This document shows positions 11,751 to 23,992 of a stretch of 64,000 bases of DNA, one piece after another (positions within the stretch are counted from its first letter, which is position 1; each line of letters opens with the position of its first letter). Source of the stretch: Xanthostigma xanthostigma (Eukaryota; Arthropoda; Insecta; Raphidioptera; Raphidiidae); contig OY754464.1 in NCBI GenBank assembly GCA_963575645.1, forward strand, positions 71,894,948-71,958,947. The letters are read 5' to 3'. The position numbers were made by a program, and so were the translations under genes. The notes under the pieces are model-generated. The model was not told where the DNA came from. It was given only the letters and a program-made list of their open reading frames with translations, and ran no database searches.

Positions 11751-12579
11751 ATCAATTATAACAAGATAATGCTTCACGAGAAATATTCTTAATTATCGAC
11801 AAACAAAACAAACCTAGTGTAGAATTTATGGTTTACAAAAATTGAGGTTACTAATCTGATAAAGCAGGACCTATTTATCTAACTGTCAAACAACTTCGAA
11901 AATATACGTCTTTTAACATTTCACACTCAAATATCCCTGCTTTTTCTATACACAATCATCTTAAAAATAGATTTTTCGGTTTAATACAATTCACCGGAAG
12001 TGTGTTTAAAAATACAAACTAGAATTGCTAACGATTTTGCCCGATACATGCCGAATAGACTACTATCCTATCTTTATGACTGTACAATCATGGAGGTCTT
12101 GGACGTTTTACGTTCGATATACAACCTACAGGCATTTATACATACCGCTTTGTCATTGGCAATGTATTCAAGGGCGCCATTTAAATGACAATTAGAATAT
12201 TTTTGGCGATCAAATGCGTTTTAGGGCGGTCTTCTACATGAAATTTAGAAATTTAATTAATTTTCCGAAATATTATTCAAATAGTATACATTGTTACTAA
12301 ATGAGAAGTATACTTATTTGTAAAAATAAGTTTACCGGTAATGGATACGGAAACTTTTGACTACTACCGGACATGATGGCGTACCTTTAGTTCAGCCAAT
12401 CAGATTTAAGATAGCCACTGATTGCATTTGCGCATTATAAGCAGTCGGCAACAGTACGCCATTTTGCAAGCGTCAGCCGAAAGTTTTGGAAACGCTCTGG
12501 TTGAGCTAGTGTTTTTACCACGGTAGTATTTACTACTTGTACATTTTCGTTGCTAAAGTTGTAATCATACCAAGTCCCA
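11751..12579. promoter_or_regulatory. Shared divergent promoter region of MAD1 (-) and SPS1 (+)
   Basis: About 830 bp separate the two ATGs, which face away from each other. A TATA-like CATTATAAG at 12433-12441 lies about 140 bp upstream of the SPS1 ATG, followed by GC-richer sequence as in a 5' leader. No convincing TATA box is visible for MAD1. Transcription starts are inferred; no single element is proven. Confidence 0.45.
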
Positions 12580-13800
12580 ATGGGTGATTATCAAGTTACT
12601 GTTCCTCAAGACCAGCTTGGTGTCGCGCAGTTGGAATTGGGAGCTAATCCAAACGCTTTGGCATTACGGCGGCCTTTTGATCCTGTAGCCCATGATCTGG
12701 AGGCAAGCTTTCGACTTACACGTTTCGCCGATCTGAAAGGACGCGGTTGCAAGGTACCTCAAGAAGTGTTAAATAAACTCGTTGAAGGCCTACAACAAGA
12801 TTACAACAATGCCCAGGACCACGAACACGCTCATTTCATGCACATGGCCATTCCCCGTATTGGAATCGGTCTGGATTGTTCAGTTACACCGCTTCGTCAT
12901 GGAGGCTTGTGTTTGGTACAAACAACTGACTTTTTCTACCCATTGGTGGACGATCCCTACATGATGGGTAAGATTGCTTGTGCTAATGTTTTAAGTGATC
13001 TTTACGCAATGGGAGTCACTGAATGTGACAATATGCTGATGTTACTTGGAGTCAGTACAAAAATGACAGAAAAGGAACGCGACGTTGTTATTCCACTTAT
13101 CATGCGCGGGTTTAAAGATTCAGCACTAGAGGCTGGCACCAGTGTGACCGGAGGTCAGACAGTTGTAAATCCGTGGTGCACAATTGGAGGCGTTGCTTCG
13201 ACAGTATGCCAACCGAATGAATATATTGTTCCTGACAACGCTGTAATGGGCGACGTTTTGGTTTTGACGAAACCATTAGGTACACAAGTAGCAGTCAATG
13301 CACACCAATGGCTCGATCAACCAGAACGCTGGAACCGCATCAAGTTAGTGGTATCCGAAGAAGATGTGCGCAAAGCTTACCACCGAGCTATGGATTCTAT
13401 GGCACGTCTCAACAGAATCGCGTCACGTCTCATGCATAAATATAACGCGCACGGAGCAACGGACGTAACCGGATTTGGTCTATTGGGGCATGCTCAGAAT
13501 TTGGCCCAACATCAAAAGAATGAAGTTTCATTTGTCATTCACAATTTGCCAGTTATCGCTAAAATGGCAGCTGTTGCCAAGGCGTGCGGAAACATGTTCC
13601 AGCTTCTTCAAGGGCACTCGGCCGAAACATCTGGAGGTCTCTTGATCTGTTTGCCACGCGAACAAGCAGCTGCATACTGCAAAGATATCGAGAAACAAGA
13701 AGGCTACCAAGCTTGGATCATCGGTATTGTTGAGAAAGGCAACCGCACAGCTCGCATCATCGATAAACCTCGAGTTATCGAAGTACCGGCCAAGGATTAA
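12580..13800 (+). CDS. SPS1: Selenophosphate synthetase 1 (SPS1, Arg form), single exon
   Basis: The protein has 406 residues and belongs to the SelD/PurM-like ATP-dependent family. The site that is Sec or Cys in true selenophosphate synthetases reads [10 protein letters not shown], with Arg55 coded by CGC at 12742-12744, the SPS1 paralogue state of many insects. This enzyme is not expected to make selenophosphate; the paralogue (patufet in Drosophila) is linked to redox and vitamin B6 balance. Lys58, the glycine-rich segment around [28 protein letters not shown] and [11 protein letters not shown] are all present. The ATG context is CCCAATGG. There are no introns and no internal stop, and the codons look constrained. 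It is divergent from MAD1. Confidence 0.96.
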   Translation: MGDYQVTVPQDQLGVAQLELGANPNALALRRPFDPVAHDLEASFRLTRFADLKGRGCKVPQEVLNKLVEGLQQDYNNAQDHEHAHFMHMAIPRIGIGLDCSVTPLRHGGLCLVQTTDFFYPLVDDPYMMGKIACANVLSDLYAMGVTECDNMLMLLGVSTKMTEKERDVVIPLIMRGFKDSALEAGTSVTGGQTVVNPWCTIGGVASTVCQPNEYIVPDNAVMGDVLVLTKPLGTQVAVNAHQWLDQPERWNRIKLVVSEEDVRKAYHRAMDSMARLNRIASRLMHKYNAHGATDVTGFGLLGHAQNLAQHQKNEVSFVIHNLPVIAKMAAVAKACGNMFQLLQGHSAETSGGLLICLPREQAAAYCKDIEKQEGYQAWIIGIVEKGNRTARIIDKPRVIEVPAKD

Positions 13801-14492
13801 AAATAATGTTTTTCGTAACATATTAATTGCCATTCTATATATTTTTAACGTATATATATATATAGTTTTGATATTTTGGACGATTGAAGGAACTGTTTTT
13901 TTTTTTTTGCATGGATGGTATGTTTCCATGTGGCAATACTACTCGAACAACTACACTGAATGTATTGCTGTAAAAAAAGTGAGAAAGGCACTGTTTATCG
14001 ATTTGACTGGAATGCAGTTTATTTTTAACAATATTCCCTTCTAACATTAATCTGCATAGAATTAAGCTTGATTTTCTTTTTGTATATCTAAAGCATTGGT
14101 GTTTCATTGTATTGTAGCGGAGCACATTATAAAATAAGAAGTTTAGTTATATTTCAATCATATTCTTATAATTAGTTCGTAATGTGAAGTACATAATATT
14201 AATATTCTACAACCTATAGAGTATAAACATTTATCCACAGATGTTTTGGCAATTTTCCTGTGTAAAATTAGTATATTTTAAAATTGACTTTCGTTTTTTA
14301 TTTCAAACCTTAATAATAATTGTATGTTCAAATTTCGACAAGTAAAAAAGTATGTGAAGAATTTGAGTCAATATTTTTAAAGGGATTTTCAAATTTTACT
14401 TTTCGATATTTGGTGCTTTCCTGTTCCTAGTATGTAAACACGAAAGTTAACAGTTATTTGAAATTCCATTTGTATTTCTGAAAATTAAATTT

Positions 14493-14527
14493 AATAAACT
14501 ACTGTATAGTCTGTTCAAAACAATAAA
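14493..14527 (+). terminator. Candidate poly(A) signals for SPS1
   Basis: Two AATAAA hexamers (14493-14498 and 14522-14527) follow the SPS1 stop by about 0.7 kb, and I saw no earlier AATAAA in the + strand 3' region. Which one is used is unknown. Confidence 0.45.
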
Positions 14528-15852
14528 CAAAAATATAAAAAAGAGAATTATTTGTTTGATTTTTTACTGTCATAATTAATATTTCTTTCATTTAGTGGCA
14601 TTACAATCGTCAATAATGAAGTAGGTATATTGTTAGTTTGCTGAAAAAATGTCGTCTGGCAGCTGAATTCTGATTTTTAAATTTTGTTCTGCTCGCTGTT
14701 TTATCATAATATGACCAAAAAAGTACTGAAACTAAGTATTTAAATTATCTATTGAAAAACATTACAAAAACGAAATATTGACATGAACATTAATTTAAAA
14801 TAAAATGTGTATATAATAAAAGGCGACGCCTATGGAAAATAGTACCGGCCGTAAGACATAAGCGCCAGAATTTTTTAGAATGTTATTTCAACGGATAGTA
14901 ATAATATAATTTATGATTTTTCTATAGATTCTAAAGAGATTAGAATAAATGTAGGGCTTTTTTATTTTAATAAAAGATGATATTTTAAGTATTTAGGTAT
15001 AGGTTCAAAAAATGCGTAAAATGAAGGCCAAATTGATGGCGAATTTATTGTCATGGCGATTATTTCAGTACAATAAAGTAAAGAATAAATGTTCGTTAAT
15101 AACGAAAATGATATTAAAATCTGTTTATTAAAATAATTTCGTATTTGAGCAAACATTGTTCATCATTCAATAATAAATTATAAAATCAGTGTATAAGCAA
15201 AATGTAAATCCCTTTCATGTAAATATTAAAGAATATGGACCCTTGCGAGTTGCGGCCTTGCTTACAACAAGGAAGATAGATGGTATGTAGCCTCTCTTTC
15301 CGGGTTGAGTAAATTACGAAAGGAAAGAAACTGCGCAGTACATATATTATTTAATTTGGCGCAGAGGCGCTCTGGCAGAATCGGCAGAATGAAATAAATA
15401 AAAATGGCCGAGACGTCAATAATTTGTATAAATATTTTTGTTTTAAAAACGTTTATTAAAATTACATGTCTTCTATTATTAAGATTAAAAATGATATATG
15501 AATTTTGTGTAAACGCCCATTTTTATTCTTATAAATAATATGCACAAAAAACATTTCTATAAACAGCAAAGCTGAAATTTACTGACAATGCCTAAAATGA
15601 TGAGCAACGTGCGGAGCGAACGTGCCGATGCACGCCGACAAGCGTGATCTCGCGAGGCGACCTGTAAATTGATAAAGTTTTGTAGCGGTTTTTTTTCAAA
15701 TCCTGATATTACGTCGTTTGGCTACAATATCTGTAATTAAATAATCTAATTAAAAATCTCGCGTTGTGTTACTGCGTACCCAAGTCGCTCCACTGACACT
15801 CCGCAGTCCGACTCCGCACCCGGTACGTTTTCTTTGAAGTGTGCGTATTACA

Positions 15853-16982
15853 CAGCGTTGCCAGACGTCCCGATTTTGGCGGGACGTTCCGATTTTTAAA
15901 TCAAAATTAAATGTCCCGCGCGGGACAGACTCAGTCCCGCTTTTCAGGGATAACTTTAAAAGAAGTTAAATCTTCACAGAAATATCATGAATAAGTAATT
16001 CTTATAAATAATTATTCTCTTATTGTAAGTTGCAATTTGTAACACTCACTCCACAGACTATTGTTTGAAACGCCCATGGACTGGAAACGCCATATTTTTG
16101 ACGTGATAACGTCTTATAAATTGATGAATCACCAATCTTATAAATTGATAAAACACCGGCTGCATGCACGAAAAAGTGTAACGTTCCTAACGTTCCGCCT
16201 GACCCTGTGCGTGCTTTTCTCGAAAACGGCCCTAACGATTTGGATGAAATTTACTGAAAATGGATTATGGGGGGCAAAAAATCGTTTTAGCTAGGTCTCA
16301 TCTCTCGAAAATTTCGTTTTCATACAAATTTTATCATTATAAAAATCAATTTTTTGACGTATGAAAATACTTAAATATTGTAAGTAGGTTTTGGAATTTT
16401 ATATAAACAATGAAACAATTGTTTACAAAATATTATGACAGTTAATCTTTGAGACTCAAAATAAATACGAAAGAAAGAAAGTTACAAAAAACAATTATAT
16501 TATAGGTGGTGAGTAATTTTAATAAATAAAATTAACCTAAATTTGAAGCAAAAGATGCAATATCATAGATTCGAAATTATTATTATAATTATTATATAAA
16601 TTTAGGTTATGTATTACGGAATACGTTATCACGTAAAAGTATCGTCCGTAAACCGACTTTACAGACAACCAATTTTTTTTTTTAATGAATAAAACTTTTT
16701 TGATTTTGATTTCTGTCTTTTTTTTTATTCTGAAGACGAATAGACTCAACTATTTAACGATAGGGTAAATCTGGTTTAAAATATTATATTTTTAAAAATA
16801 CATTTTCTATGGCTATTTTTGCTATCTATTGTCACGAAAACGTAATTTTAATTCAAATAAAAAGATAAATAGGTAGGTATTTGAAAACTTCTGATTATAT
16901 ACGTTTTGTTACTATGTCCCGCTTTCGACGAAAGAATCTCGAAAAATCCCGACTTGGCAAAAAAAAAACTGGCAACGCTGAA
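15853..16982. mobile_element. hAT-like element with nested family-C repeat
   Basis: The ends CAGCGTTGCCAG and CTGGCAACGCTG are inverted repeats. Flanks GTATTACA (15845-15852) and CTATTACA (16983-16990) match at 7 of 8 bases if the right end extends two bases. Subterminal GTCCCG blocks also face each other. A family-C repeat (16094-16682) is inserted inside. No transposase is visible. Confidence 0.62.
16094..16682 (+). repeat. Family-C dispersed repeat, copy 1
   Basis: Nearly identical over about 580 bp to 35472-36054, and related to 50213-50549 in reverse. It runs from TTTTTGACGTGATAACGTC to CCGACTTTACAGACAACC. The end blocks GACGTGATAACGT and ACGTTATCACGT are inverted to one another, so a TIR element is likely. 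The 77-residue open frame inside is not a known protein. Confidence 0.75.
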
Positions 16983-17365
16983 CTATTACAGTATTTTACT
17001 AACGATGTCAAAAAAATATCGATATTTGTTCTTTATATCGATATTTTTTACCTTTAGATCGTTATTAATTTTATAGATAAATAAAATAAATGACCACAGA
17101 ATAACAAAAATATTATCTTGAAGTAATGAAAAAAAAAATGCAATTCGCAACGTAACAGACAATCAATCTACATTGAATTTTTCTGGTTTTATAACATTTT
17201 TATCATTTCCCCCATGTTCCCCCGTTCCAACAAAAATATCTTTGTCACTAGTCAGCTAATGCCTATACTCCTAGTTAAACACGTGTGGTCGGTTTATGAT
17301 TTAGGTTAGGTGTCACTTGTCATTTTAGGCAAAAATATAAAATTTTATTTTGTGCCACAAATAAA

Positions 17366-20300
17366 ATGTCGAAATCGGAAGAAAAACGATTAAAATCTGT
17401 AACCGAAAAAAAAGCAGCATATAAACAACAAAAAAGTGCTGTTAAACTTGCACTGTCTTCAATTGTAATTTTTTATTTTATAATTATTTTCTGTTTATTT
17501 TACTTTATAATTACATTTTTCTATAATTTTTAAAGGATTCGGTGAGAAACAATAAAATTGTTTTTGATGACGATAATGTCCCAATTTTGCCAACAAATCA
17601 ATTTAGATCATCATCTAAAAATGTTTCTGATGACATTGAAAAGAAACAGTTATTTTCTGACGACGAAGAAAATGAAGAATACACTGAAAGTTTCAAAATA
17701 AAAAATCAATTTGAAGGAGAAAATGGACAAAAGGTATTTTTACTTTTCAAGGACTTATGAATAAAAGAATGTTATTGTAAAATAAATATTTTTTTTAGCT
17801 CCTAGAACTTAAGTCACGATTTACGTACGATGAAAGATTTGTTCTCGATAGTCGTTTCGTTGATAACGAAGATGTCGGCGGTCAAGATTCAACAAACGGT
17901 GATGCGGACCCAAAAGAAATGGAAAAAGATCATCAACTTAAAATACTGGATTCGATTTTAGGAACTACCAATGCCGAAAGAAAAAGAGAGTCTACAAACA
18001 AACCGAAGTAAGTTAAATTAAAATCTCTCTAAAATTTTAAAATCTTGTCCCTAGGACACAGATCACCCTTTCTTGCTGCTCGGTAGCTCGATTAATGCGG
18101 AGAGTACAAATTTGATGGGACCTTGATAAATTGCGAACTTGAATAAAACAAAATCGGTTAAGCCAGGTTTTATAATGTGATTTCTATATAAAATTGTGAC
18201 ACGAAAAGTTTTATACAGTATGTAAACACGTAAGGTGCACATAGGGAAATTAACATTGGGAAAAAATTACTGGATCAGAGTGTTCCTTAAAATCTTGTTT
18301 TTCAATTTGACAGATAATATTCTTTTGCACAATGAATGTGTATACTACCGAAGAAAATATTCAAATGATTACAACATAATCGGACTTTTTTTATTAATGG
18401 GACATTAAATTCCCAAAAATACTTAAATATGGTGCGAGATCAAATATCTCCGCCTATTCGTGTTGAATTGGGTCACTGATTTACCTACGCGCATACGTCA
18501 TACCAGTCAGACAATTTTTGAATGAAAGTTTCCAAACAGATGGGGTTGTTTTTTTGTTTTATTTTTGTACAAAAAAATTAAAATAATGATTTATAAGAGC
18601 TTTTTATTATTAAAAAAGCCAAGTAAAATAAAAATAAATCAAAATAAAATAGAAATCCTCAAGATTACCACGATAATTCAATAGAAATAACAATTAATGC
18701 AGTCATGGCTAACTCTGATCCAAGTATTTGTTCCCAATGCTAATTTCCCTATGTGCACCTTACGCGTTTACATACTGTATAATAAGTGTACTTATAATGT
18801 TTCACTTTTACTTATGTGATGTTAAAATTGTTAGAAAATGACGCAAATTTATGGCGTTATTATATTTCAGATTTACTCATAAGTCAATAGTAAGATTTGA
18901 TCCTTTAAAAGAAGATCATGTAAAGTTTGAAATTAAAAAAGAAGAAAATGTGAAAAAGAAGAAAAAGAAATCAAAAATTCCCGAAAAAAATGAAGACGTT
19001 AATGACATTATAAATGCTCCAGTTGTATCAAAGGAAACATTCTATAAAGTGACTGATTCTTTGAAACAAGCCTTACAGGAAAAGGAGTCTTTCAGTCTTT
19101 TAAAAGCATTTGGGACATCAGACGTAGAAGGTAAGTTTCCTAAAGATAATTGCACTGTGTTTATGTTTACAAATTTAGTTTTGAATGAAATATTTGCCTT
19201 ATCGCCTACTATTTTCATTAAAATATTTTATACCCAGGGACACTAATCCAGAGCGCTTAAATTCAAAATATCAGTTAGTATTTGAAAAAAAAAATATTTA
19301 TTTCTATCCTACAAATATACAGCTAAATCATATTAACTTATGAAAAGTATCCACCCAACTTAGCGTAACCAGTGCTAGGGTGGACTGTCATTTTGAATAC
19401 CTCTTTAAATATGTGGTTTCTTAGTTCCTCCTCCATTAACAAACTTTCTATGCATTTCATTGTTTTGCCTTTTTGTTTTAAAAATTGAAAACTTTGGGAG
19501 GTAAATAATCGTTAGAGCAGAAGCGTAGCGTGCTTTGGCGAGGCCCCGTATAAAAATTTGTTTGGGGGCTCTTAGGAAGGGTAAAGATTTCTCAAAAAAG
19601 AAAAAAAATGTTTGCATAAAATTAAAGGAAATATTTATTCATCATAATTATGATCTATCTGTCACTTTTTACAAAATATTTACAAACAATTCATCATCGT
19701 ATCATGTGTACGTCGATTATTGTGGGATTCCTCCGTTGAAGTAAATGACTTAAATGGGGAAATCCCGCAACCCGCGATAACCGATGTAGGATGTTGCCAA
19801 CTTTTGAACGCACGCTTTACGCGGGAAAAAGAGAAATTGCTTTTTTTGACTTTTGTCATTTCTGAAATAAAAAAATTTGAAAAGTAGTTTGACCCTGCAG
19901 GCCATCCCTGTAACTTCCCGCTATTTTCGAGTTCAAAACGCTCAAAAATATATCAAATATAGCAAGAAGTTTATTTTTTAGCTCTTCGAGCTCAAAAAAA
20001 AACACTTTGTTACGAAATTTTCGTTCACGATATCTCATGAACAAATGAACCGATTTTTATGTGATTTGCGGCAGTCGACGCAATTTATTAACCTTAAAAA
20101 GTAATTTAATACAGAAAAATCGATCTCATAGGAATTTTACGAGCAATTTAAAAAAAACACTTTTTAAAAATTTTTCGTTCACGATATCTCGTGAACAAAT
20201 GAGCCGATTTTGATGCGGTTTGCTGCAATCGACGCAGTTTTTTTAACCTAAGAAAGTAAATTATTACAAAAAAATCGATTTGATAAGAATTTTACGAGTA

Positions 20301-20777
20301 ATTTTAAAAAATTACTTTTTTCCTAATTTTTCGTTCACGTTATCTCATGAACAAATGAACCAATTTTGATATGGTTTGCGGCGATCGACGCAGTTTTTTT
20401 AGCTTAAGAAAGTAATTTATTACAAAAAAATCAATCTGATAACAATTTTAAGAGTTATTTTAAAAAAACACTTTTTTACGATTTTTTCGTTCACGGTTTC
20501 TCGTGAACAAATGAACCGATGCGGTTTGCGGAAATCGACGCAGTTTGTTAAGGAGAAGAGCTGATTAGTTTTTGGAATTAATCGGTTTAGTAGTTTAGAA
20601 AATTTTTTACAAAAACAAATTTTTAAAAATTTTTGAAACTTGTTTTTTAAAGATTTTTCAAAATTTTTTGGGCCGAATCGTTTCAAATTTTCAGGAAGTC
20701 TAAGTTCACCAAGATCACGTCAGATGCCGCAAACCGCGTTTCAGTCGGACACTCCGTTCAAAAGATATAAAAGGTTT

Positions 20778-20814
<37 letters not shown>

Positions 20815-22502
20815 TACATACAGCCCTACGGACATCATCGCCAAAATAGTTTCAATAGCTTCCTAGGACCTCAAAACGTCGAGATCTGGCGAAAACTCGA
20901 TTTTCGAAAATCGGGGTGAAACCAATAACTTCCCGATTTTTGAAAAAAAAAAAAATTTTTTTTTTTTTAAAGCGGGAAGTTAAAAAATTTGGGAAGTTTT
21001 TATTAATTTTTGCTTACGCACATTGGGGGCCCCCGTGGCCCCGTATAATTGATATGGCAGATACGGCGGTAGCTACGCCTCTGCGTTACAGGCTTGTTAA
21101 AACTATTATTTGTCTGCGAAGTTGCCTTTTTTTATAAAAACTCTTATATTTTATTTTAGAGAACGAAGAACCTGAAGAAGCAGTTGAAACAATACACGCC
21201 AATACATTAAATCACGGAAGAAATCCATTCAAATATGATTCTTCTGATTCAGAAGACGAAGAAGAAATAAAGGTGTCGGAAAAACCTCAAAAATCAAACA
21301 ATGTTGGATTATGGAAGGAAAATTTCTTTTTTAAAGCAGACGATCACAGATTAAAAGGTATTCTTCCTTCATTGTTTAATCACACATTTTAATGAAATTT
21401 GAAAAAAATAGGGCTTGTGCACTTTTTTTTTGTAGTTTTTGTCAACTTATGAAAATTAATAATTAACTAGTGTACCCGTGCAAAACCTTTTGCATGTATT
21501 TTCATATTGTTTTCAAAAAACGATATTTTGATACAGACCTACGACAATAATTTTATTCCTCATTAGTTTCCATTTACAGTTATTTTTCTTTTGATTTAGC
21601 TTGATCCATCAAGTTGTCTCTATATTTAATTGGTTATAAATTCAAAAAAAATGTATGAGATCTGTTCATCGTTGTCATGGTTACCCCGCAAGAGCTGTCA
21701 CAATTCATTTTTAGAAAATCTAACCTCATTTGATACATTTACGATTTTCACTATTTTTCTCTGATCTGAGACCAAATTATAGACTTGGTACAGTCCATGT
21801 AATATTTAAAAACTCTATTTTGGCATTAAATTAACATAAACTTACACGTTCTTAAATTATTTGGAAAATAAAATAAAATTTATTTGTGTATTAATATTTG
21901 GAATATTTGCGCTAAAAAACGAACTAAAAATATACACTTCAATTGTCAAAGTCGACTTGTCAAACTGTTTGTAAAATCTCCGACATACATACATATTTGC
22001 ATTTCTCTTACACTCATGTCTCGTGAACATCGAAGGATTTTCTCTCTCTACGTTCCTCTTCACCCCGCTACCCCCTCGTCATTTTTACTATTATCGCTTG
22101 AAATCACCCCTTTTAAATAAATTTCACCAAAAAAAAAATAGCGATAACATATCTGTGGACTAAAGGCTTCAGTTAAAAAAAAAAAAATTGTGTCAATCGG
22201 TTTAGTAGGGATGGCTGGCGGATTGTTTAGAGATTTAGGGCTTGTGTTTTAAATATATAGATTCATCTAATCCGTACATAACGAAGTTTTTTTTTTTATT
22301 TTCAGAGGGTCTCAAATTTATATCTAAAATACAAGAAGAAGAAAACACTGAACAATTTTCTCAAATTCGTCGCGAATTAAAACACATAGCTCGAACAAAA
22401 TTACGTAACAATCAAAGAAATATCCGTCCATTCCAGAAGAAGCTGGGAGGCCGAAAATTTAATGGTAACACTAAATTCAATCGAAATAAACGTAAGCGAT
22501 AA
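17366..22502 (+). CDS. NOL8-like nucleolar protein, 6 exons
   Basis: Exons: 17366-17464, 17536-17733, 17799-18007, 18871-19130, 21160-21357, 22306-22502. All have GT/AG borders and the phases agree across every junction, giving 386 residues. Recognisable blocks run in NOL8 order: a helical ALSSIDS followed by NNKIVFDDD; LKSRFTYDERFVLDSRF; HKSIVRFDPLKEDHVKFEI followed by a KKKKKKSK tract; an acidic SSDSEDEEE; LWKENFFFKADDHRLKEGL; and a basic C-terminal tail. NOL8 acts in the nucleolus in large-subunit rRNA processing. Vertebrate NOL8 is about three times longer and starts with an RRM. No RRM exon was found upstream, so either the start is further left or this form lacks it. Introns 3 to 5 carry mobile elements. 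Confidence 0.75.
18216..18777 (+). mobile_element. Tc1/mariner-type element, TA TSD, copy 1
   Basis: The ends CAGTATGTAAACACGTAAGG and CCTTACGCGTTTACATACTG are inverted repeats flanked by TA. A copy in reverse orientation is at 33572-34143. Inside, a frame near 18490-18550 gives AYVIPVRQFLNE, the stretch before the FPxRW block of Tc1/mariner-like transposases, here broken by a one-base shift. It lies in intron 3 of the NOL8-like gene. Confidence 0.78.
20015..20530 (+). repeat. Tandem repeat, period about 155 bp, about 4 units
   Basis: The anchor TCGTTCACG recurs at 20021, 20175, 20331 and 20487. Each unit has TCTCATGAACAAATGA, GTTTGCGGCAGTCGACGCA-like and ATCGATCTGATAAGAATTTT-like blocks. 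Units differ by many substitutions, so the array is old. It lies in intron 4 of the NOL8-like gene within a larger repeat (about 19500-21090). Confidence 0.75.
20779..20822 (+). repeat. CATA/CA microsatellite
   Basis: Runs of (CATA)n then (CA)n followed by CATACATACA. It ends in TAGCTTCCTAGGACCTC-type sequence, part of the same larger repeat as the 155-bp tandem units. Confidence 0.8.
21466..22262 (+). mobile_element. Diverged SINE/LINE-tail-like retroposon
   Basis: It starts ACTAGTGTACCCGTGCAAAA, like the CTAGCGGTCCCGCCCGG start at 3660, and ends in a GTTTTAAATATATAGAT tail. No open frame of retroelement type is visible. It lies in intron 5 of the NOL8-like gene. The limits are approximate. 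Confidence 0.45.
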
Positions 22503-22814
22503 GATTTATCTTTTTAAGACAATTTGTATGACGCAACCTTTTCCAATTAAAAAAAAATGAACATATCTTGTGTTTAAATTTAGCCTCACGTATATTAGAA
22601 TATCAAGATTCTATCGAAGTAGGATGTCCTACATTAATTGTAACGAATAATAATTATTGGTTTCATTTGATTTTTACGACATTCAAGTATTATGAACTAG
22701 GCTTTAAGATTAAAGACTCCCGCAGGCCAACGCGAGACTTCGAGATCAATTTATATAGACGGAAATGCTGGCATTTGCACTCAAGCAATACATATACCGC
22801 CATATACAGTAGAA

Positions 22815-23166
22815 CAGGGCTACCCAACCTATTAGTAGGTGCGATCTACTTTTTTTTTAAATAGTGTCATCGCGATCTACCAATATGCGGGAAAAAAATA
22901 AAAATCGCTTTTATAACGTTGCAAATATATAAAGTTTATGTATAAAATTATACAATATCGAGTATAGTCATATAAAAAAAAAATAAAGAAACAAAATTAG
23001 GAATATAGTGAAGTAATTTTAATGAGATCGCTGACACTGTCCAATTTGAATAAAAATTTCACTATACTTCGATTTAGTTTGAAAATTGAATTTTTGGATT
23101 TTAGAATAGATAAAGTATAAAGATCTACTTAAAATTACGCCGCGATCGACTGGTTGGGCACCCCTG
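22815..23166. mobile_element. hAT MITE with 8-bp TSD CAGTAGAA
   Basis: The ends CAGGGCTACCCAACC and GGTTGGGCACCCCTG are inverted repeats of hAT type. The exact direct repeat CAGTAGAA (22807-22814, 23167-23174) is the target duplication, made from the terminus of the host element. 352 bp, non-coding. Confidence 0.9.
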
Positions 23167-23505
23167 CAGTAGAACATCAATAAGTTAAAACCTCTATAAC
23201 TTAAAAACTTTTTCAATTCCCTTCCCCTCAAAGCCCAAAACCTTTATTACTTAAAGCACAAAACCTCGGTAACTTAAACAAATATTTTGAGCGTTGGCCT
23301 TCGATAACAAAAAATAATATTTTGGTGACCTTTATACCTTAATTTATTATCAGTGAGTCATCGTGAATAAGTATACAAACAAAATGTTTTGCCAAGAACT
23401 TTATTAATTGTCACTTCAGTCTTTCACTAAATCGCTTTACGTATTGCTGTGCGTATGAAATATTAATAACGAGTGATAAAATGAAGCGAAAATTGAACAC
23501 ACTTA

Positions 23506-23992
23506 TGCTGGGTTGCAGAAAACGTTGTTAGAAAATCTGATTTGACAATGATCTTAGATTGTGACCACACACATATTTTCTCCATAAGAAAAGCATTGTA
23601 GAATTTTAAATTGATCCCAGTGGAAAAATAATTGATCGATGGAAAATTGAAATTTTTATCATTGGTTTTTGTTTAGTTTTCACTTCACGACATTTTTCTG
23701 CGCCAAGCATTTGTTTTTATGTAAGTACAATCTAATAGTACTAACAGACGGTCGAACTTGGTTCGAAGCGGACAGCGGATCTGGTCCGCTCCGTACCAAA
23801 TCTGTTCGTCTGTACAGTAGTCTGCGTGTCCGCCCGGTTCGACCGTGTGTTAGCACTATTATATTGTACATGACAGGGAGATTGAATACGAAATTAGATT
23901 GCTCCTGTGTGTATGAAAATTGTAATTATATGATCACAATCTAAGGTCATTGTCAAATCAAATTTTTTGACAATGTTTTGTGCAACCCAGCA
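23506..23992. mobile_element. TIR element with TA target, itself interrupted
   Basis: The ends TGCTGGGTTGCAG and TGCAACCCAGCA, with long inner arms (GACAATGATCTTAGATTGTG against CACAATCTAAGGTCATTGTC), are flanked by TA. A family-E copy is inserted at 23738-23856. No coding capacity. Confidence 0.75.
23738..23856 (+). mobile_element. Family-E MITE, internally deleted copy
   Basis: It shares GTACTAACAGACGGTCG and GCGGACAGCGGATCTGGTCC with 52731-52920 but lacks the distal half of that copy. TA flanks both ends. The right end GTGTGTTAGCAC has diverged from CGTCTGTTAGTAC. Confidence 0.75.

Noticed and set aside
12580-13800. Selenocysteine (in-frame UGA) in the SPS gene
   Set aside because: The position is CGC (Arg) and there is no internal stop, so no recoding or SECIS element is needed.
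20640-20849. Open frame with HTHTHTH run
   Set aside because: Translation of the CATA/CA microsatellite.
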